Source of the DNA: Vibrio sinaloensis
GTDB taxonomy: Bacteria; Pseudomonadota; Gammaproteobacteria; Enterobacterales; Vibrionaceae
NCBI RefSeq assembly: GCF_023195835.1
Contig: NZ_CP096200.1
Coordinates: 1,054,001 to 1,118,000, forward strand
DNA length: 64,000 bases
Reading direction: 5' to 3'
The notes beneath the pieces were generated by a model that was not told the DNA's origin, searched no databases, and worked only from the letters and a program-made list of their open reading frames with translations. This document shows, in pieces, positions 25,575-34,809 of the stretch. A program made the translations under genes and the position numbers. Position 1 is the first letter of the stretch; every line of letters begins with the position of its first letter.

Positions 25575-28058
25575 TCACTCTTGAGTTGGGCGATATTTTG
25601 CAGTCAGTTGATCTATGGTGATCGGGCGTTCAATTAAGAAGCCTTGTAGTACGTCGCAGCCATAGCTCTCTAACACGCTTTTTTGCGCCTCGGTTTCTAC
25701 CCCTTCGGCGACCACACGCATTTGCGCCGACTTAGCGATGGCGAGAATGGCTTTAACTAACGAATCACTGTGTTCAGATGTCACCATTTTATCAACAAAG
25801 ACTCGGTCCACTTTGAGTTCGTCTAGTGGCAAGCTGCTGAGGTAGCTCAGAGAAGAGTATCCGGTACCGAAATCATCAAGAGAGATGGTAAACCCGAGTT
25901 CCTTCAATTGGCTGATAATCGGCCCTGCCTTAGGCAAATCACTGATCAGCACATTCTCGGTGATTTCTAGCGTGATGCGATGAGTCGGCAGATTGTGCTT
26001 GGCAACTATGGTACTGAGCTGACGGGTAAACCCAGCGCTCATCAGTTGCACTGGTGAGATATTTACCGACAGCATGGTAGTGCAATCTGGAGAAGGGAAC
26101 AGGCGGCTGAATTCTTCACAAGCGCGATCCAGTACAAATTGGCCCAGTTCCCCAATTAAGCCAATTTCTTCCGCCAGAGTAATAAACTCCAACGGAGAAA
26201 CATGACCCAATTGACGGTTGTGCCAGCGTAGTAGAGCTTCAACGCCGTAGAGCTCGCCTGAGCCCGCATAGACCTGCGGCTGATAAACCAGTGACAGTTC
26301 ACCACGCTCTATTGCGCCTCTTAATTCACGCTCGAGCATAAAGTCATACTGCACTTGTTTGTTGATCGAGGAATCGAAAAACAGGACATCGCCTTTCTGA
26401 CGCGCTTTAGACTTATAAAGCACGATGTCGGCTTTGGAGATCAGCTGTTCAGGATCGTCACCATCATTGGGGAACATAGACACACCAATCGAGCAACTGG
26501 CGAACAGCACTTTGCCATCAATGACAAATTGTTGCTTGAATACGCTCTTGATGTCTTCCACCTTGCTTTGTGTTTCGCCGATATTGTTCAAGCCAGCAAA
26601 GCAGAAGATAAACTCATCACCACCGAATCGAGCAACAAAATCATTTGGCCCCATAAAACTTTCAAACTTATGTCCTATTTCACTCAAGAGCCGGTCACCC
26701 GCGCTGTGGCCATAAAGGTCGTTGACCTTTTTAAAGTCATCTAAGTCAACAAACATGACCGCCAACTGCTGACAGTGCTCGGTGGAGTATGCGATGCCTT
26801 GGGCGATCTTCTGATGCAACTTGGAACGATTGGGCAAACCGGTCAGTTCATCATGACTGGCAAGGTATTCCAGTTGGTCTTTGGTGGTTTGTAGGCTGGA
26901 GAAGTCTTGATTGATCCTACGCTCAAAGCGTTTGAACCTTTGCGCGATCATGCGGCTCAAGGCGATAGAGAAAATGCCGACAAACAAGGTGGTACTCAGA
27001 CCAATAATGACCATTTGTTGCAGGCTTTGTTGCTGCTCATCTTTCAGCGCTTCTTCGCGCTGAGCGATAAAGCGCTGACTGAGCTCGTCATAGACGCCGG
27101 CGCCAATGCTCCAGCCCCAACTTTGGTCTTGAATGACGTAACTAGTCTTGGCTAGGTTTTCTAGCTCTGGTGGACCTGAGGGGGCAATATAGCGAACAAA
27201 CTCTTCATTCGCCGACATCAAAGCTTTGGCACCTTCAATATTGGCTTCACTCCCCACATTGAGGGCATTCTCACCGAGTAAATTGGGATTGACATGCGAT
27301 AATATCGTGCCATCTCTATCAAGCACGAACACATAGCCATAATCGCCAAAACGCAGATTGGTTAACCAACCAAGCACGGTTTGCTTGATGTCATTCTCTA
27401 CGTCAACCACATAGTCGCCAGTACCAATAAACCAATCGTAGGGTTCGAAGTACTTACCAAAACCGATTTTCTCAAACTCTTTGTTTTTGTTGTCGGGTTT
27501 AACAAACCACCAGCGATAAAATGCCTCACCTTGGGCTTTGACGACTTCTCCCATTTCGCGAACGATGTAGCTGCCTCGCACATCTTTAAAATCCCACAGT
27601 GATGTTCCTTCAACGCGCGGCAATAGCGGGTGCATGACACTGAGACCATCGGTCTTATAGATAAAAAAGTAGCCTCTGCCGTTGTTAAAACGGATATCAC
27701 GCAGCGCGTCGGTAATCAACTGAGTGACTTCGGCTTCTGATTTGTCTTTGTTACTCTCGTAGAGGCGGGTCGCGATGTTGTGTGCTTCATAAATGCGCGC
27801 TTGAATGGTGCTTTCTAACTGTTGCTCGGTTTGAGCTCTGGCATGAGCAATTTGCTGCTGAACGTACTCGACGCGATTGGTCAGCGTGACATATTGGCGC
27901 TGCTCTGAATCTTCCCTGAGCGAAAGTAGCTCTTGCTGTGAGCTAAGCAGCTGATCTCTCGTCGCAATTGCGACCCAAACCAATGTGAAAATCGCGACAA
28001 TTAACGCTGGGGCGTAGGTGATGAGATTGAGTAGCTTCTTGTCGGTTAACGTGGTCAT
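25575..28058 (-). CDS. Cache-GGDEF-EAL c-di-GMP signalling protein
   Basis: This is about 827 aa. The start is taken at ATG 28058 after GGAGCTCT; an ATG 21 bp upstream lacks a site. TM1 is at about 11-33, a periplasmic pair of Cache modules at about 45-330 ('GYFFIYKTDGLSVMHP' and 'GYVFVLDRDGTILSHVNP' are matching repeats), then TM2, GGDEF and EAL. GGDEF is intact near residue 480, but the I-site position reads GPND instead of RxxD, so product inhibition is unlikely. The EAL side keeps 'EALLRW', 'DDFGTGYSSL', 'KVDRVFVDK' and 'VAEGVET', so phosphodiesterase activity is expected. Confidence 0.94.
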   Translation of the reverse strand: MTTLTDKKLLNLITYAPALIVAIFTLVWVAIATRDQLLSSQQELLSLREDSEQRQYVTLTNRVEYVQQQIAHARAQTEQQLESTIQARIYEAHNIATRLYESNKDKSEAEVTQLITDALRDIRFNNGRGYFFIYKTDGLSVMHPLLPRVEGTSLWDFKDVRGSYIVREMGEVVKAQGEAFYRWWFVKPDNKNKEFEKIGFGKYFEPYDWFIGTGDYVVDVENDIKQTVLGWLTNLRFGDYGYVFVLDRDGTILSHVNPNLLGENALNVGSEANIEGAKALMSANEEFVRYIAPSGPPELENLAKTSYVIQDQSWGWSIGAGVYDELSQRFIAQREEALKDEQQQSLQQMVIIGLSTTLFVGIFSIALSRMIAQRFKRFERRINQDFSSLQTTKDQLEYLASHDELTGLPNRSKLHQKIAQGIAYSTEHCQQLAVMFVDLDDFKKVNDLYGHSAGDRLLSEIGHKFESFMGPNDFVARFGGDEFIFCFAGLNNIGETQSKVEDIKSVFKQQFVIDGKVLFASCSIGVSMFPNDGDDPEQLISKADIVLYKSKARQKGDVLFFDSSINKQVQYDFMLERELRGAIERGELSLVYQPQVYAGSGELYGVEALLRWHNRQLGHVSPLEFITLAEEIGLIGELGQFVLDRACEEFSRLFPSPDCTTMLSVNISPVQLMSAGFTRQLSTIVAKHNLPTHRITLEITENVLISDLPKAGPIISQLKELGFTISLDDFGTGYSSLSYLSSLPLDELKVDRVFVDKMVTSEHSDSLVKAILAIAKSAQMRVVAEGVETEAQKSVLESYGCDVLQGFLIERPITIDQLTAKYRPTQE

Positions 28059-28311
28059 AGAGCTCCGCGCATCAGGCAAATAAGTATTTGTTCTAGTTAT
28101 AATGATGGATTACTTTATTACACTCATATTAGCTTTTGGTCGATAAAAGTGAAAATTTGAGTCTCGCAAGCTGCTTTTTGCATAAATTTGAAGCGGCGTC
28201 TTATTTTTGAGATAGAAAAGCTTAGTCATTGTTTTGTTGATCGCGTGTTTTTCTTGCCACTGGGTATTTTCAACCATACTTGATGAAAGTATTGTAAAAA
28301 GGTGATGGTGA

Positions 28312-29241
28312 GTGAAGCGTGTACTGCTTTGGTTGATGGTATTTACCCCGACTGTGCTGTGGGTCGGGTTGACCTTTTATGAAGCCACATGGTGGATTGA
28401 AAACTTGGTGGCTTTTCCAGCGCTATTTCTTATTGTGAACTTAGTGCTAATGCTACTTATGGCGGCGCTGCGCGCATGGGCGCCAGCGGTGCTGTGCGCG
28501 CTCTTTTGCAGCGCTTTTTTCTTGCTTAGCCCGAAAACGCAACAAAGTTTGGTGGCCAACTGTGTCAATCCGGTCACCATTGCCCAGTATAACCTTTACT
28601 ACCAAAATCCAGACATCAACGCTTTTATCAACTATTTGCTCTCTGCTCCTCATGATTTAGTGGTACTGCAAGAGGTCGCGCCCGAGGTAGGGGATAAACT
28701 GCACATGCTCGACGATGTCTATCCCCACTATTTCGGTGGTCAAGAGGGCGTCGGTTATCCCTCTAGCCAAATGATTCTAAGCCGTTTTCCGCTTGAACAG
28801 GTGTCGGTTTATATGACCCCCGACCAACAGGCGATAATCCGCGGAGTATGGTATCCCAATACGCAAAAAGCCATCGATTTTATTGCCGCTCATCCACCGT
28901 CACCGCGAACCAAAGCTTTATGGTATCGGCGCAATGCGCTTATTCGCACTATCGAGTCTCTGATTGAGATCTATCCGAGTAATGAGTTGCTGGTGATTGG
29001 AGACTTCAATCTTTCATCGGTCAGCTTGCGTTTTGGAAAAATATTGCCCAGCTTTCAGACGGCACCGGTTGCTAGTTGGCCCAATTCGCTAGCCTTTGAC
29101 ATGCCGAGCTTTCTCAAGATAGCGATTGATCATCTATGGCTCAAAGCCACGGAAACCGGGAGAAAAATTTGTCAACGCGAGAGCCGCGAGTTACCTAAGG
29201 GCTCTGACCACAATCTGATTGTGACTGAGATGGGCTACTAA
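28312..29241 (+). CDS. Endonuclease/exonuclease/phosphatase family membrane protein
   Basis: This is a 309-aa protein starting at GTG 28312; the preceding codon in frame is TGA, which fixes the start. Three N-terminal hydrophobic helices (about 1-80) anchor an EEP-fold catalytic domain. Conserved elements: 'QEVAPE' (metal-binding Glu), 'VIGDFNLSS' (GDFN motif) and 'GSDHNLIV' (catalytic SDH). It resembles YafD-like proteins. The substrate, whether nucleic acid or lipid phosphate, is not readable. Confidence 0.88.
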   Translation: MKRVLLWLMVFTPTVLWVGLTFYEATWWIENLVAFPALFLIVNLVLMLLMAALRAWAPAVLCALFCSAFFLLSPKTQQSLVANCVNPVTIAQYNLYYQNPDINAFINYLLSAPHDLVVLQEVAPEVGDKLHMLDDVYPHYFGGQEGVGYPSSQMILSRFPLEQVSVYMTPDQQAIIRGVWYPNTQKAIDFIAAHPPSPRTKALWYRRNALIRTIESLIEIYPSNELLVIGDFNLSSVSLRFGKILPSFQTAPVASWPNSLAFDMPSFLKIAIDHLWLKATETGRKICQRESRELPKGSDHNLIVTEMGY

Positions 29242-29508
29242 GCGAAGTCAGTGGAAGGACAGGTTGTGTTGTCAGGGTGCACTGGTTAGAATACGCAGCC
29301 CTATCACTCTGATTGAGATCAGAACTATGTACAGTGCACACGCTGCGGCGTCTTGCTCTGCGCATGTAACTTCACCGAAAGGCGAAGTCGTACTGCGTGA
29401 GAGTTTGGCGTTAGCAAAAATGGCATCGCTGCTTGCGTTACCATTTTTGCTATTGTCAATGGCTTGGATCTAGCCATGAACACCCAGCACAAGGATGTGT
29501 GCTTTATC
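29242..29508. other. Gene-poor spacer with long inverted repeat
   Basis: No convincing gene. It holds a perfect 12+12 inverted repeat, TAGCAAAAATGG (29412-29423) and CCATTTTTGCTA (29441-29452), with a 17-nt loop, preceded by a GAAA-loop mini-hairpin at about 29369-29388. No long T-run follows directly. Confidence 0.5.
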
Positions 29509-30369
29509 CTATTTAGGTTTACGCGCGAGAACCTGGTCGATATCTTCGGCGCAATGGCGCTCGGCAAGTTGCTCCCACTCTTCACCAAATGAACGGTTTA
29601 CAATGCGCCCGCGTTGAACCCCTTGACGCGCTTCGATTTGCTTAGCCCAGCGCACAACATGGGTATACGACTCGACTTGTAAGAACTCAGCGGCATCATA
29701 CAGTTTGCCCAGTACCAAGTTTCCGTACCATGGCCAGATTGCCATATCCGCGATGGTGTACTGATCACCCGCAACGTAAGGGTGTTTAGCTAGCTGCTTA
29801 TCCAACACATCAAGCTGACGTTTGGCTTCCATTGCAAAGCGGTTGATTGGGTACTCTTGTTTCTCATCGGCGTAAGCGTAGAAATGACCAAAACCACCGC
29901 CAAGAAATGGCGCAGAGCCTTGTGCCCAGAATAACCAGTTAAAAGTTTGCGTTCGTTCGGGGCCGCTTTTTGGTAAAAAATGGCCGAATTTTTCAGCGAG
30001 GTGAACCAAGATAGACGCAGACTCAAACACATTCACTGGCTCGTCGCCGCTGCGGTCGAGTAACACAGGAATCTTAGAGTTCGGATTGAGCTCAACAAAT
30101 CCAGAAGAGAACTGATCTGCTTCACCGATGTTGATCAAAAAGGCATCGTATTCGGCTTCTTTAATGCCAAGAGCAAGCAGCTCTTCCAGCATAATTGTCA
30201 CCTTTTGCCCATTTGGCGTGCCAAGCGAATAAAGTTGCAGGGCATGCTCACCCACTGGCAGCTTTCGCTCGTAGCGAGCGCCAGATTCTGGGCTATTGAT
30301 GTTGGCCCACTTATTGCCGCCACTGACATTATTGACCCATACTTTTGGCGGTACATATTGGTTTGTCAT
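29509..30369 (-). CDS. yghU: YghU-type glutathione-dependent disulfide oxidoreductase
   Basis: This is a 286-aa glutathione-transferase-family protein of the nu class. The extended N-terminus 'VPPKVWVNNVSGGNKWANINSPESG' is typical of YghU; then a thioredoxin-like half ('LYSLGTPNGQKVTIMLEELL', 'NPNSKIPVLLD', 'ESASILVHLAEKFG') and a helical half ('YTIADMAIWPWY'). The E. coli protein uses two bound glutathiones for disulfide reduction and organic hydroperoxide removal. It is monocistronic. Confidence 0.94.
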   Translation of the reverse strand: MTNQYVPPKVWVNNVSGGNKWANINSPESGARYERKLPVGEHALQLYSLGTPNGQKVTIMLEELLALGIKEAEYDAFLINIGEADQFSSGFVELNPNSKIPVLLDRSGDEPVNVFESASILVHLAEKFGHFLPKSGPERTQTFNWLFWAQGSAPFLGGGFGHFYAYADEKQEYPINRFAMEAKRQLDVLDKQLAKHPYVAGDQYTIADMAIWPWYGNLVLGKLYDAAEFLQVESYTHVVRWAKQIEARQGVQRGRIVNRSFGEEWEQLAERHCAEDIDQVLARKPK

Positions 30370-30535
30370 TGTGAATCCTTTTTTGGTTATTGTCCGGCAT
30401 GATCAGAGATTGGGATAGGCGAGTGCGATCTAAACCCTTAGAGAGGGTTTTATTTAGAACGCTTGGTTATGGAACAACAGCAAAGGGAATAATGCCAAGC
30501 TGAGACAAGTGCAGCTTGTGCTGCACCTGTTGGTG

Positions 30536-31186
30536 TTAAGCGCGGGACTTAAGGTAGTGAAGTGCATCATGCAGCGAAGGCATAATGTGATGCCCGAGCG
30601 CTTTGACTTGATCGCAAGGCTCGACCAAGTCGGGGATCTGAAACGTTTCCATGTTGGCAGCAACCGCGCTGCGAACGCCGTTGTTTGAGTCTTCAAAAGC
30701 GAGGCAGTGTTTAGGGTCGACCCCAAGCCTTGAAGCCGCCAATAGATAGATTTCTGGGTGGGGTTTACCATGACTGACTTCGCAGCCGCAGGTGAGATGG
30801 GCGAAGTATTGGTTTAAGTTGGCGAGTTCGAGCTTCACTTGGGCGACCTCGCGATGGGTTGAAGTGGCCACTGCAACTGGGATTTGCTGCGCATTGAGCC
30901 ACTTAAGCAGCTCGACTACCCCCTCTTTAACGGGAATCGCTTGATGTTTGACAACGCTATCATATTGAGTACGCCACTCTTGCTGAACGCGTTCATAGTC
31001 GTCGCCGTAGGCTTGGCGAAAAATAGGTTCGATCCCTGCAGAGTTGCGACCGATGATCGACAGGTAAGTCTCTTCATAGAAAGGCACATTAACGGTTTGA
31101 CAGGCTTGCTTGAAAACGCGCATACAGAGGCGTTCTGTATCGAGGAGTAGGCCATCCATATCAAAGATAGCGGCTTGAGGTTTCAT
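30536..31186 (-). CDS. HAD superfamily phosphatase
   Basis: This is a 216-aa hydrolase. The start is placed at ATG 31186 rather than the GTG 18 bp upstream, because the conserved N-terminus 'PQAAIFDMDGLLLDTERL' begins two residues later. HAD motif I is 'FDMDG' (Asp nucleophile and Asp acid), motif III Lys is in 'HGKPHPEIYLLAA', and motif IV is 'FEDSNNGVRSA'. The cap is the alpha-helical beta-phosphoglucomutase/phosphoglycolate type. The substrate is unknown; sugar phosphates are common for this subgroup. Confidence 0.9.
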   Translation of the reverse strand: MKPQAAIFDMDGLLLDTERLCMRVFKQACQTVNVPFYEETYLSIIGRNSAGIEPIFRQAYGDDYERVQQEWRTQYDSVVKHQAIPVKEGVVELLKWLNAQQIPVAVATSTHREVAQVKLELANLNQYFAHLTCGCEVSHGKPHPEIYLLAASRLGVDPKHCLAFEDSNNGVRSAVAANMETFQIPDLVEPCDQVKALGHHIMPSLHDALHYLKSRA

Positions 31187-31337
31187 AGGTACCACTCTAT
31201 CCACAACAAAAGTGCCGAGTATTCTGGCACAGTTGTAACTGAGAGTAAAAATGATTGAATGTACTTAAAAAACAATGCCGTGTATTGGTTTAACTAATGC
31301 AAGATTGGCCCAGTCTACTGGCCGGGCCAAGTTTAGC

Positions 31338-32735
31338 TTACAGTTTCCACATCCTTGCACTGCGCGCTGGCAATGCAAATTGGTGATAACGAGAACTCAC
31401 TGTGGTGATGTCGCCGCTCAAAACGTCTTGATACGGGGTGTACCAGTTAAACTCATGCTGGTAAGTATCGACAGTTACCGACTTACTCTCGCCACATTTA
31501 TTGATTCCGACAACGCCTTGCTTGCCACGCTTAAATAGCAAGGTACATTGATCGCTAGCCATTACAGTCATGCTTTGTCCTTGCATCGCGTTGTGGAAGG
31601 CAAGCATGTTAATCATGTTAGGGTCTTGCCACACATTTGCCCAACGACCACTATCTTTGTCTTCGCTGTCAGGTAGATCATCACTATAGACAAGTGGCGT
31701 TCCTCCGTCCTTACCTAAGATGTAGGCGTAGGCGAGCTGTTCATCGGTTGGATCCATGATCTGGTAGCGGAATCCGTCATTGGTTGGTATGTCGTGGGTA
31801 ATCGTAAAGGTGATGGCGCGTGAGTCCTGCAACGCTTGGCCATAGGCTTGTGGGTTGTGTAGCTGATTCAACCCACCAGAGAATGAAAACGCGGCTCGAA
31901 TCGATGCAAAAAGCGGGAAGTCATAAGCGGCGTGATCGGTATTATTGAGATAAGGGGCAAGAAAAGCCTCATAGCCGCTATCACCTTGACCACCACTGGT
32001 AATGACTTCTCCGAATATATGCATACCAGCGGTAATGTCTGGGGTAAACACTTGGTCTATTTGATATTGACTCATATGTTTGACAGCATCGATACGGAAC
32101 CCTTTGATTCCCATTGATTTTAGTGCATTCAAGTAACTCTTCTGCTGACTCACAACCCATTGATTAGGATCGAGATCCGGTAGCCCAGTATCGCCTTGCC
32201 CACCGCACAAGCGCCAATACTGGACATGGCCAGGATCATTCCAATTGGTAATACAGCCTGCTGGGTGGAAATCATTCTCGGAAAAAAGGTTCTCCTGTAA
32301 ATTGCCGAAAAGTGTTTGCCCTTGATAGTAAGCACTGCGGGACTGATAGTCGTTGAGCACCTCACTACCCGGGTAGTTTAAGTCACTGCGCTTCCATGAC
32401 TCGTTAGCCATATGGTTAAGCACCACGTCAGCATACACGTCGACCCCAACGCTGTTGAGCGCATTGATCATCGTGACTAAATCTTGTTTGTTGCCGAGCG
32501 GAGAATCAATGACACGCAAGTCTTGCGGTTGATAGCGAGCCCACCATTGACTGCCGCTGGATTTCATTGCAGGTGAAATGAGGACTTTTTTAAACCCATT
32601 TGCGGCAATTTGATTTGCATTGGCGGTGACATCGGTATATTTCCAGTTAAACGCGTGTAAAATCGCGTCGGCATAACTGGCGTGAGACACCGTGAGGATA
32701 GCGCTGGCAGCACAAAGTCGTATTATATTTTTCAT
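31338..32735 (-). CDS. Secreted GH13 alpha-amylase
   Basis: This is a 465-aa exported enzyme hydrolysing alpha-1,4-glucan. The signal peptide is about residues 1-22 ('SHASYADA'). The four GH13 regions are visible: I 'DVYADVVLNH', II 'GFRIDAVKH' with the nucleophile Asp, III 'IFGEVI' with the acid/base Glu, and IV 'FTITHD' with the third Asp. No carbohydrate-binding module follows; a short C-terminal beta domain ends 'SARMWKL'. Long upstream spacing on the minus strand suggests its own regulation. It probably supports growth on starch or glycogen in the medium. Confidence 0.93.
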   Translation of the reverse strand: MKNIIRLCAASAILTVSHASYADAILHAFNWKYTDVTANANQIAANGFKKVLISPAMKSSGSQWWARYQPQDLRVIDSPLGNKQDLVTMINALNSVGVDVYADVVLNHMANESWKRSDLNYPGSEVLNDYQSRSAYYQGQTLFGNLQENLFSENDFHPAGCITNWNDPGHVQYWRLCGGQGDTGLPDLDPNQWVVSQQKSYLNALKSMGIKGFRIDAVKHMSQYQIDQVFTPDITAGMHIFGEVITSGGQGDSGYEAFLAPYLNNTDHAAYDFPLFASIRAAFSFSGGLNQLHNPQAYGQALQDSRAITFTITHDIPTNDGFRYQIMDPTDEQLAYAYILGKDGGTPLVYSDDLPDSEDKDSGRWANVWQDPNMINMLAFHNAMQGQSMTVMASDQCTLLFKRGKQGVVGINKCGESKSVTVDTYQHEFNWYTPYQDVLSGDITTVSSRYHQFALPARSARMWKL

Positions 32736-33024
32736 AGTATGTTCTCGTTATTGGTATTCATCAAAATGATATTTTTCTTGGTTTTGATGTGTAGCGGTCA
32801 GAGAAGGCTGCGGAATCATGATCACAATCGGTAGGGACGCAAATATAAAATCTGTTAGCCCGATTGTGGTTTGTGTGAGCTGGTTAATAAATGTACTAAT
32901 AACCGCTTGGGTGGTGGTTTACATACACAAAGCGCGCGCTCAATCACGTTTATAACGTACTGTAAATTAATGGCTATCTAGTGCTACAGTAATGGACTAC
33001 TACATCGATAAATAAAGGAAGAAT

Positions 33025-33903
33025 ATGAGTCAGTACAATGTCGCTTTTATCGGCCTAGGTGTTATGGGCTATCCAATGGCGGGTTTTTTGAGCCGAGCAG
33101 GGTATGCCACTAAGGTGTATAACCGCACTCAAGCTAAGGCTCAGCAATGGGCCGCAGAGTATCAGGGTCAAGCGTGTGAAACGCCAGCGCAAGCCGCTGA
33201 GAACGCTGACATCGTCTTTGTTTGTGTCGGCAACGACGACGACGTGCGCAGTGTGGTTTACGGTGAAAACGGAATTTTGTCAGCGCTGAAACCAGGGGCG
33301 ATTCTTGTCGACCATACCACCACTTCGGCTGAGCTAGCGGTTGAACTGGGATTGGCAGCGCAAAAGCAAGGCAACGCTTTTGTCGATGCTCCAGTCTCTG
33401 GAGGACAAGCGGGTGCGGAAAATGGTGTGCTCACTATCATGTGTGGCGGCGAGCAAGCGGTGTTCGACAAGGTCAGTCCGGTCATGGACGTGTATGCCAA
33501 GCAGATCTCTTTGATGGGTGAGAATGGCCAAGGACAGCGCTGTAAGATGGTCAATCAAATTTGCATCGGTGGTATTTTACAAGGCTTAAGTGAAGCTCTG
33601 CTGCTGGCGGAGAAATCAGGATTAAACATCGAGCAGGTGGTCGAGACACTCAAACATGGCGCTGCCGGATCATGGCAAATGGAAAATCGCGCGATCACTA
33701 TGTCGCAAGGTCAGTTTGATTTTGGCTTTGCCATTGATTGGATGCGCAAAGACCTAGGCTTCTGTCTTGATGAAGCGAAGCGTGTGGGTTTGACGCTACC
33801 GCTGACTCAGCAAGTGGATCAACAGTACGCAGAGCTCCAGCAACAGGGGTTAGGCCGAATGGACACCTCGGTGCTGATCAAAGCCGTGGCCAAGGATCAG
33901 TAA
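33025..33903 (+). CDS. Beta-hydroxyacid dehydrogenase (3-hydroxyisobutyrate dehydrogenase family)
   Basis: This is a 292-aa NAD(P)-dependent enzyme. The Rossmann motif is 'IGLGVMGYPMAGFL'; the substrate motif 'DAPVSGGQAGAENG' and the catalytic Lys/Asn in 'KMVNQICIGGILQGLSEAL' are family hallmarks. Candidates are 3-hydroxyisobutyrate, tartronate semialdehyde or succinic semialdehyde reduction; the sequence alone does not decide. The start follows AAAGGAAG. It is monocistronic, divergent from the amylase. Confidence 0.93.
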   Translation: MSQYNVAFIGLGVMGYPMAGFLSRAGYATKVYNRTQAKAQQWAAEYQGQACETPAQAAENADIVFVCVGNDDDVRSVVYGENGILSALKPGAILVDHTTTSAELAVELGLAAQKQGNAFVDAPVSGGQAGAENGVLTIMCGGEQAVFDKVSPVMDVYAKQISLMGENGQGQRCKMVNQICIGGILQGLSEALLLAEKSGLNIEQVVETLKHGAAGSWQMENRAITMSQGQFDFGFAIDWMRKDLGFCLDEAKRVGLTLPLTQQVDQQYAELQQQGLGRMDTSVLIKAVAKDQ

Positions 33904-34148
33904 AAGATAAACAGTTCTTTGGTATCAAATAGTTTGAAGAAGTTGAAATCACTCATCGCATTTTCCTTCTCTAATCGGCTTCCATCCGCAGCGATAATTA
34001 TGCATCTTTGCACTTATCTGTGCGGGCTCTTTAAATTTAGTGCAGCTTTGTTGCTTTCGCCACAAGGTGCTGGGTTACTAGAGAGAATAGGACGGGAGTA
34101 AGGGGGGGCTAATCGCTTGTTCGGATTAGTTTGATAGGCCAAAGTGAT

Positions 34149-34175
34149 GAAAAAGGGGAGCATGCAGCTCCCCTT
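34149..34175 (-). terminator. Terminator after the GST gene
   Basis: On the minus strand, GGGGAGC/GCTCCCC (+ coordinates 34155-34161 and 34167-34173) followed by TTTTTCATC. Confidence 0.85.
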
Positions 34176-34182
34176 AGTGTTG

Positions 34183-34800
34183 TCAGCCATATTTGACTTC
34201 AAGTTCCAGTGCTTTTTGGTAACACGGATGTTGAGCCAGTTGCTGTTGATATTGGGCGATATTAGGGTAGTGCTCGAGTAGGCCAAACTTGGTCAATACA
34301 TCAAACACAAACGACATCATGATGTCCGCTCCGGTTAAACGCTCTTCTACCAGGTAGGTTTTTCCTTCCAATCGCTCGTTGACGTAAGTCATCACTTTTT
34401 TGATTTCTGCGTCGGCATAATCCGCCACAAAGTTGGTCGGCGCACCATCTTTCGCGATGAACACTTTGAGCAGCAGCGGTAAAATGGCAGAGCTTTCGGC
34501 AAAATGCAGCCACTGTAGGTAGTCGATGTACTCAGGGCTTTCCTTCTCTGGAGCGAGCTCAGTTGGTGCGTATTTTTCAATCAAGTACTCGGTGATGGCG
34601 CCAGATTCGCTGATAATACGTCCGTCTTCTTCAATCACCGGTGATTTACCCAGCGGGTGCACCGATTTCAGTTCTGGCGGGGCTAAAAAGGAGACGCTGT
34701 CACGCTTATAAGGCACAATCTGGTACTCGACGCCAAGCTCTTCAAGTAACCATATAATGCGCATTGAGCGAGATTGATTAAGGTGATGTAGTTTAATCAT
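34183..34800 (-). CDS. Glutathione S-transferase
   Basis: This is a 205-aa two-domain GST. The N-terminal half carries 'LHHLNQSRSMRIIWLLEELG' and the glutathione-contacting 'LGKSPVIEEDGRIISESGAITEYLIEKY' (ESGA motif). The C-terminal helical domain has 'ERLTGADIMMSFV', close to the usual N-capping box. It is nine bases downstream of the CurA-like reductase gene and so co-transcribed with it; the pair plausibly clears electrophilic carbonyls. It ends at a strong terminator. Confidence 0.93.
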   Translation of the reverse strand: MIKLHHLNQSRSMRIIWLLEELGVEYQIVPYKRDSVSFLAPPELKSVHPLGKSPVIEEDGRIISESGAITEYLIEKYAPTELAPEKESPEYIDYLQWLHFAESSAILPLLLKVFIAKDGAPTNFVADYADAEIKKVMTYVNERLEGKTYLVEERLTGADIMMSFVFDVLTKFGLLEHYPNIAQYQQQLAQHPCYQKALELEVKYG

Positions 34801-34809
34801 GCTGACTCC

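Noticed and set aside
29264..29473. 69-aa frame in the spacer before yghU
   Set aside because: Short, no ribosome site, and the hydrophobic tail is produced by the inverted repeat itself; no recognisable family.
33919..34101. 60-aa frame after the hydroxyacid dehydrogenase
   Set aside because: No ribosome site, low-complexity content, nothing recognisable; treated as non-coding.
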